14,550 nucleotides of DNA from an uncultured Alistipes sp. (GTDB lineage Bacteria > Bacteroidota > Bacteroidia > Bacteroidales > Rikenellaceae). The stretch spans positions 1 to 14,550 of the forward strand of contig UROX01000051.1 in assembly GCA_900549685.1 (NCBI GenBank). The letters run 5' to 3'. The notes under the pieces are model-generated. The model made no database searches and was not told the DNA's origin. It saw only the letters and a list, made by a program, of their open reading frames with translations. Positions 14,013 through 14,550 of this stretch are shown here, one piece after another. Each line of letters opens with the position of its first letter. Position 1 is the first letter of the stretch. Both the position numbers and the translations under genes were made by a program.

Positions 14013-14261
14013 CTAACCCAGCATCTCCAATGCCCGGGCCAACTGGTCGGGACACGATGTGCCTTTGCCCTTACAGTCGATTCCTTTGAGGCGGGCGATC
14101 ACCTCGCTCGCAGGCATCCCTTTCGCCAAAGCCGCCACACCTTGCGTATTGCCATGACAGCCGCCCGTAAAAACGATTTCGGCCACGGTTCCGTCGTCTT
14201 CGACGGCAATCCGGATATGGCGAGAACATACGCCGACGGGAAGATATTCGATTGTTTTCAT
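14013..14261 (-). CDS. TSCPD domain protein (TIGR03905-like)
   Basis: A small soluble protein of 82 residues. It carries the family signature in order: VGVCSRHIRI (9-18, Cys12), the FTGGCHGNTQGV segment (31-42, Cys35) and GIDCKGKGTSCPDQLARAL (60-78, Cys63 and Cys69). The TSCPD name comes from that motif. The domain is also found at the end of vitamin B12-dependent class II ribonucleotide reductases, where the Cys residues are thought to bind metal. Free-standing copies have no firm function. The length matches the stand-alone family. The ATG at 14261 is chosen because a well-formed promoter lies just upstream; the longer frame to 14420 runs through that promoter. Confidence 0.88.
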   Translation of the reverse strand: MKTIEYLPVGVCSRHIRIAVEDDGTVAEIVFTGGCHGNTQGVAALAKGMPASEVIARLKGIDCKGKGTSCPDQLARALEMLG

Positions 14262-14286
14262 ATCGTCGAGAAAAATAGTGGAGCCG

Positions 14287-14317
14287 CAAAGATAGAATGC
14301 GATTCCGCCATTTCCAA
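14287..14317 (-). promoter_or_regulatory. Bacteroidota-type promoter of the TSCPD gene
   Basis: On the minus strand TTG (14317-14315), 20 bases, then TATCTTTG (14294-14287), an exact -7 box at the expected spacing from a -33 TTG core. Transcription would begin near 14280, leaving a leader of about 20 bases. Confidence 0.75.
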
Positions 14318-14491
14318 CTTTTCCGTCCACCGGCCGGGAGACAGCCCGCACTCCGACCGAAACGAACCGGGGCGGCGGAACCTCTTCGCGAAAATTCCGT
14401 CGCCCCGCATTTCGAGACACGATCTTATTACTTTATCGCTCCGACATCCATCGTCGCCGGCACGCTTTTCGAAACAACGACGACCGCAACT

Positions 14492-14550
14492 TTATAACAG
14501 CAGGGACGTCCGCGAAAGGGCCTCCATGAAACGGTCTTTGTAGGAATCGG
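14492..14550 (-). CDS. Possible C-terminus of a gene entering from the right edge
   Basis: Reading leftward from the window edge, one minus-strand frame gives DSYKDRFMEALSRTSLLL and stops at TAA (14494-14492). The composition is protein-like and the stop leaves room for the TSCPD promoter. All three minus-strand frames are open at the edge, however, so the frame choice is uncertain. No function can be given. Confidence 0.3.
   Translation of the reverse strand, partial: DSYKDRFMEALSRTSLLL

Noticed and set aside
1..14550. CRISPR arrays, tRNA or rRNA genes, transposases or phage genes
   Set aside because: I looked for regularly spaced repeats, cloverleaf or rRNA-like segments and mobile-element proteins and saw none.

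Overview
The window looks like a chromosomal segment from a GC-rich member of the Bacteroidota, most likely Alistipes or a close relative in the Rikenellaceae. Three things point that way: Bacteroidota-type -7 promoter boxes (TAnnTTTG) in several intergenic spaces, a FeoA-FeoB fusion followed by a Cys-rich FeoB companion, and a block of secreted carbohydrate-active proteins. The genus is an inference from gene style, not from a search. The DNA is GC-rich and therefore full of long antisense open frames, which I treat as shadows.

Left flank (1-2640, + strand): secG (preprotein translocase subunit) with its own hairpin terminator, a YjaB-like GNAT acetyltransferase, an AraC-family regulator broken by one in-frame TAG between its sensor domain and its DNA-binding domain, and a small 2[4Fe-4S] ferredoxin-like protein. 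A strong bidirectional terminator at 2594-2640 separates this side from the convergent genes to its right.

Centre (2810-10470, - strand): four secreted proteins transcribed right to left. They are a DUF5722-type protein with a candidate clan GH-A Glu pair, a GH99/WbsX-like glycosidase with a C-terminal CBM9-like module, a 718-residue protein with a predicted beta-sandwich plus helical-toroid layout that I cannot assign to a family, and, after a hairpin and a 350-base gap, a CBM9-like plus PKD protein. The first two overlap (ATGA) and the third follows after 13 bases, so they form a tight operon. No SusC/SusD pair is present in the window. This is the most likely place for an undescribed activity: a small exported glycan-processing set.

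Right flank (10740-13700, + strand): ferrous iron uptake. Two tandem -7 boxes and a palindrome precede a FeoA-FeoB fusion, followed by a FeoB-associated Cys-rich membrane protein and a strong terminator.

End (13998-14550, - strand): a small TSCPD-domain protein with the best-formed promoter of the window, and possibly the last residues of a further minus-strand gene entering from the right edge.
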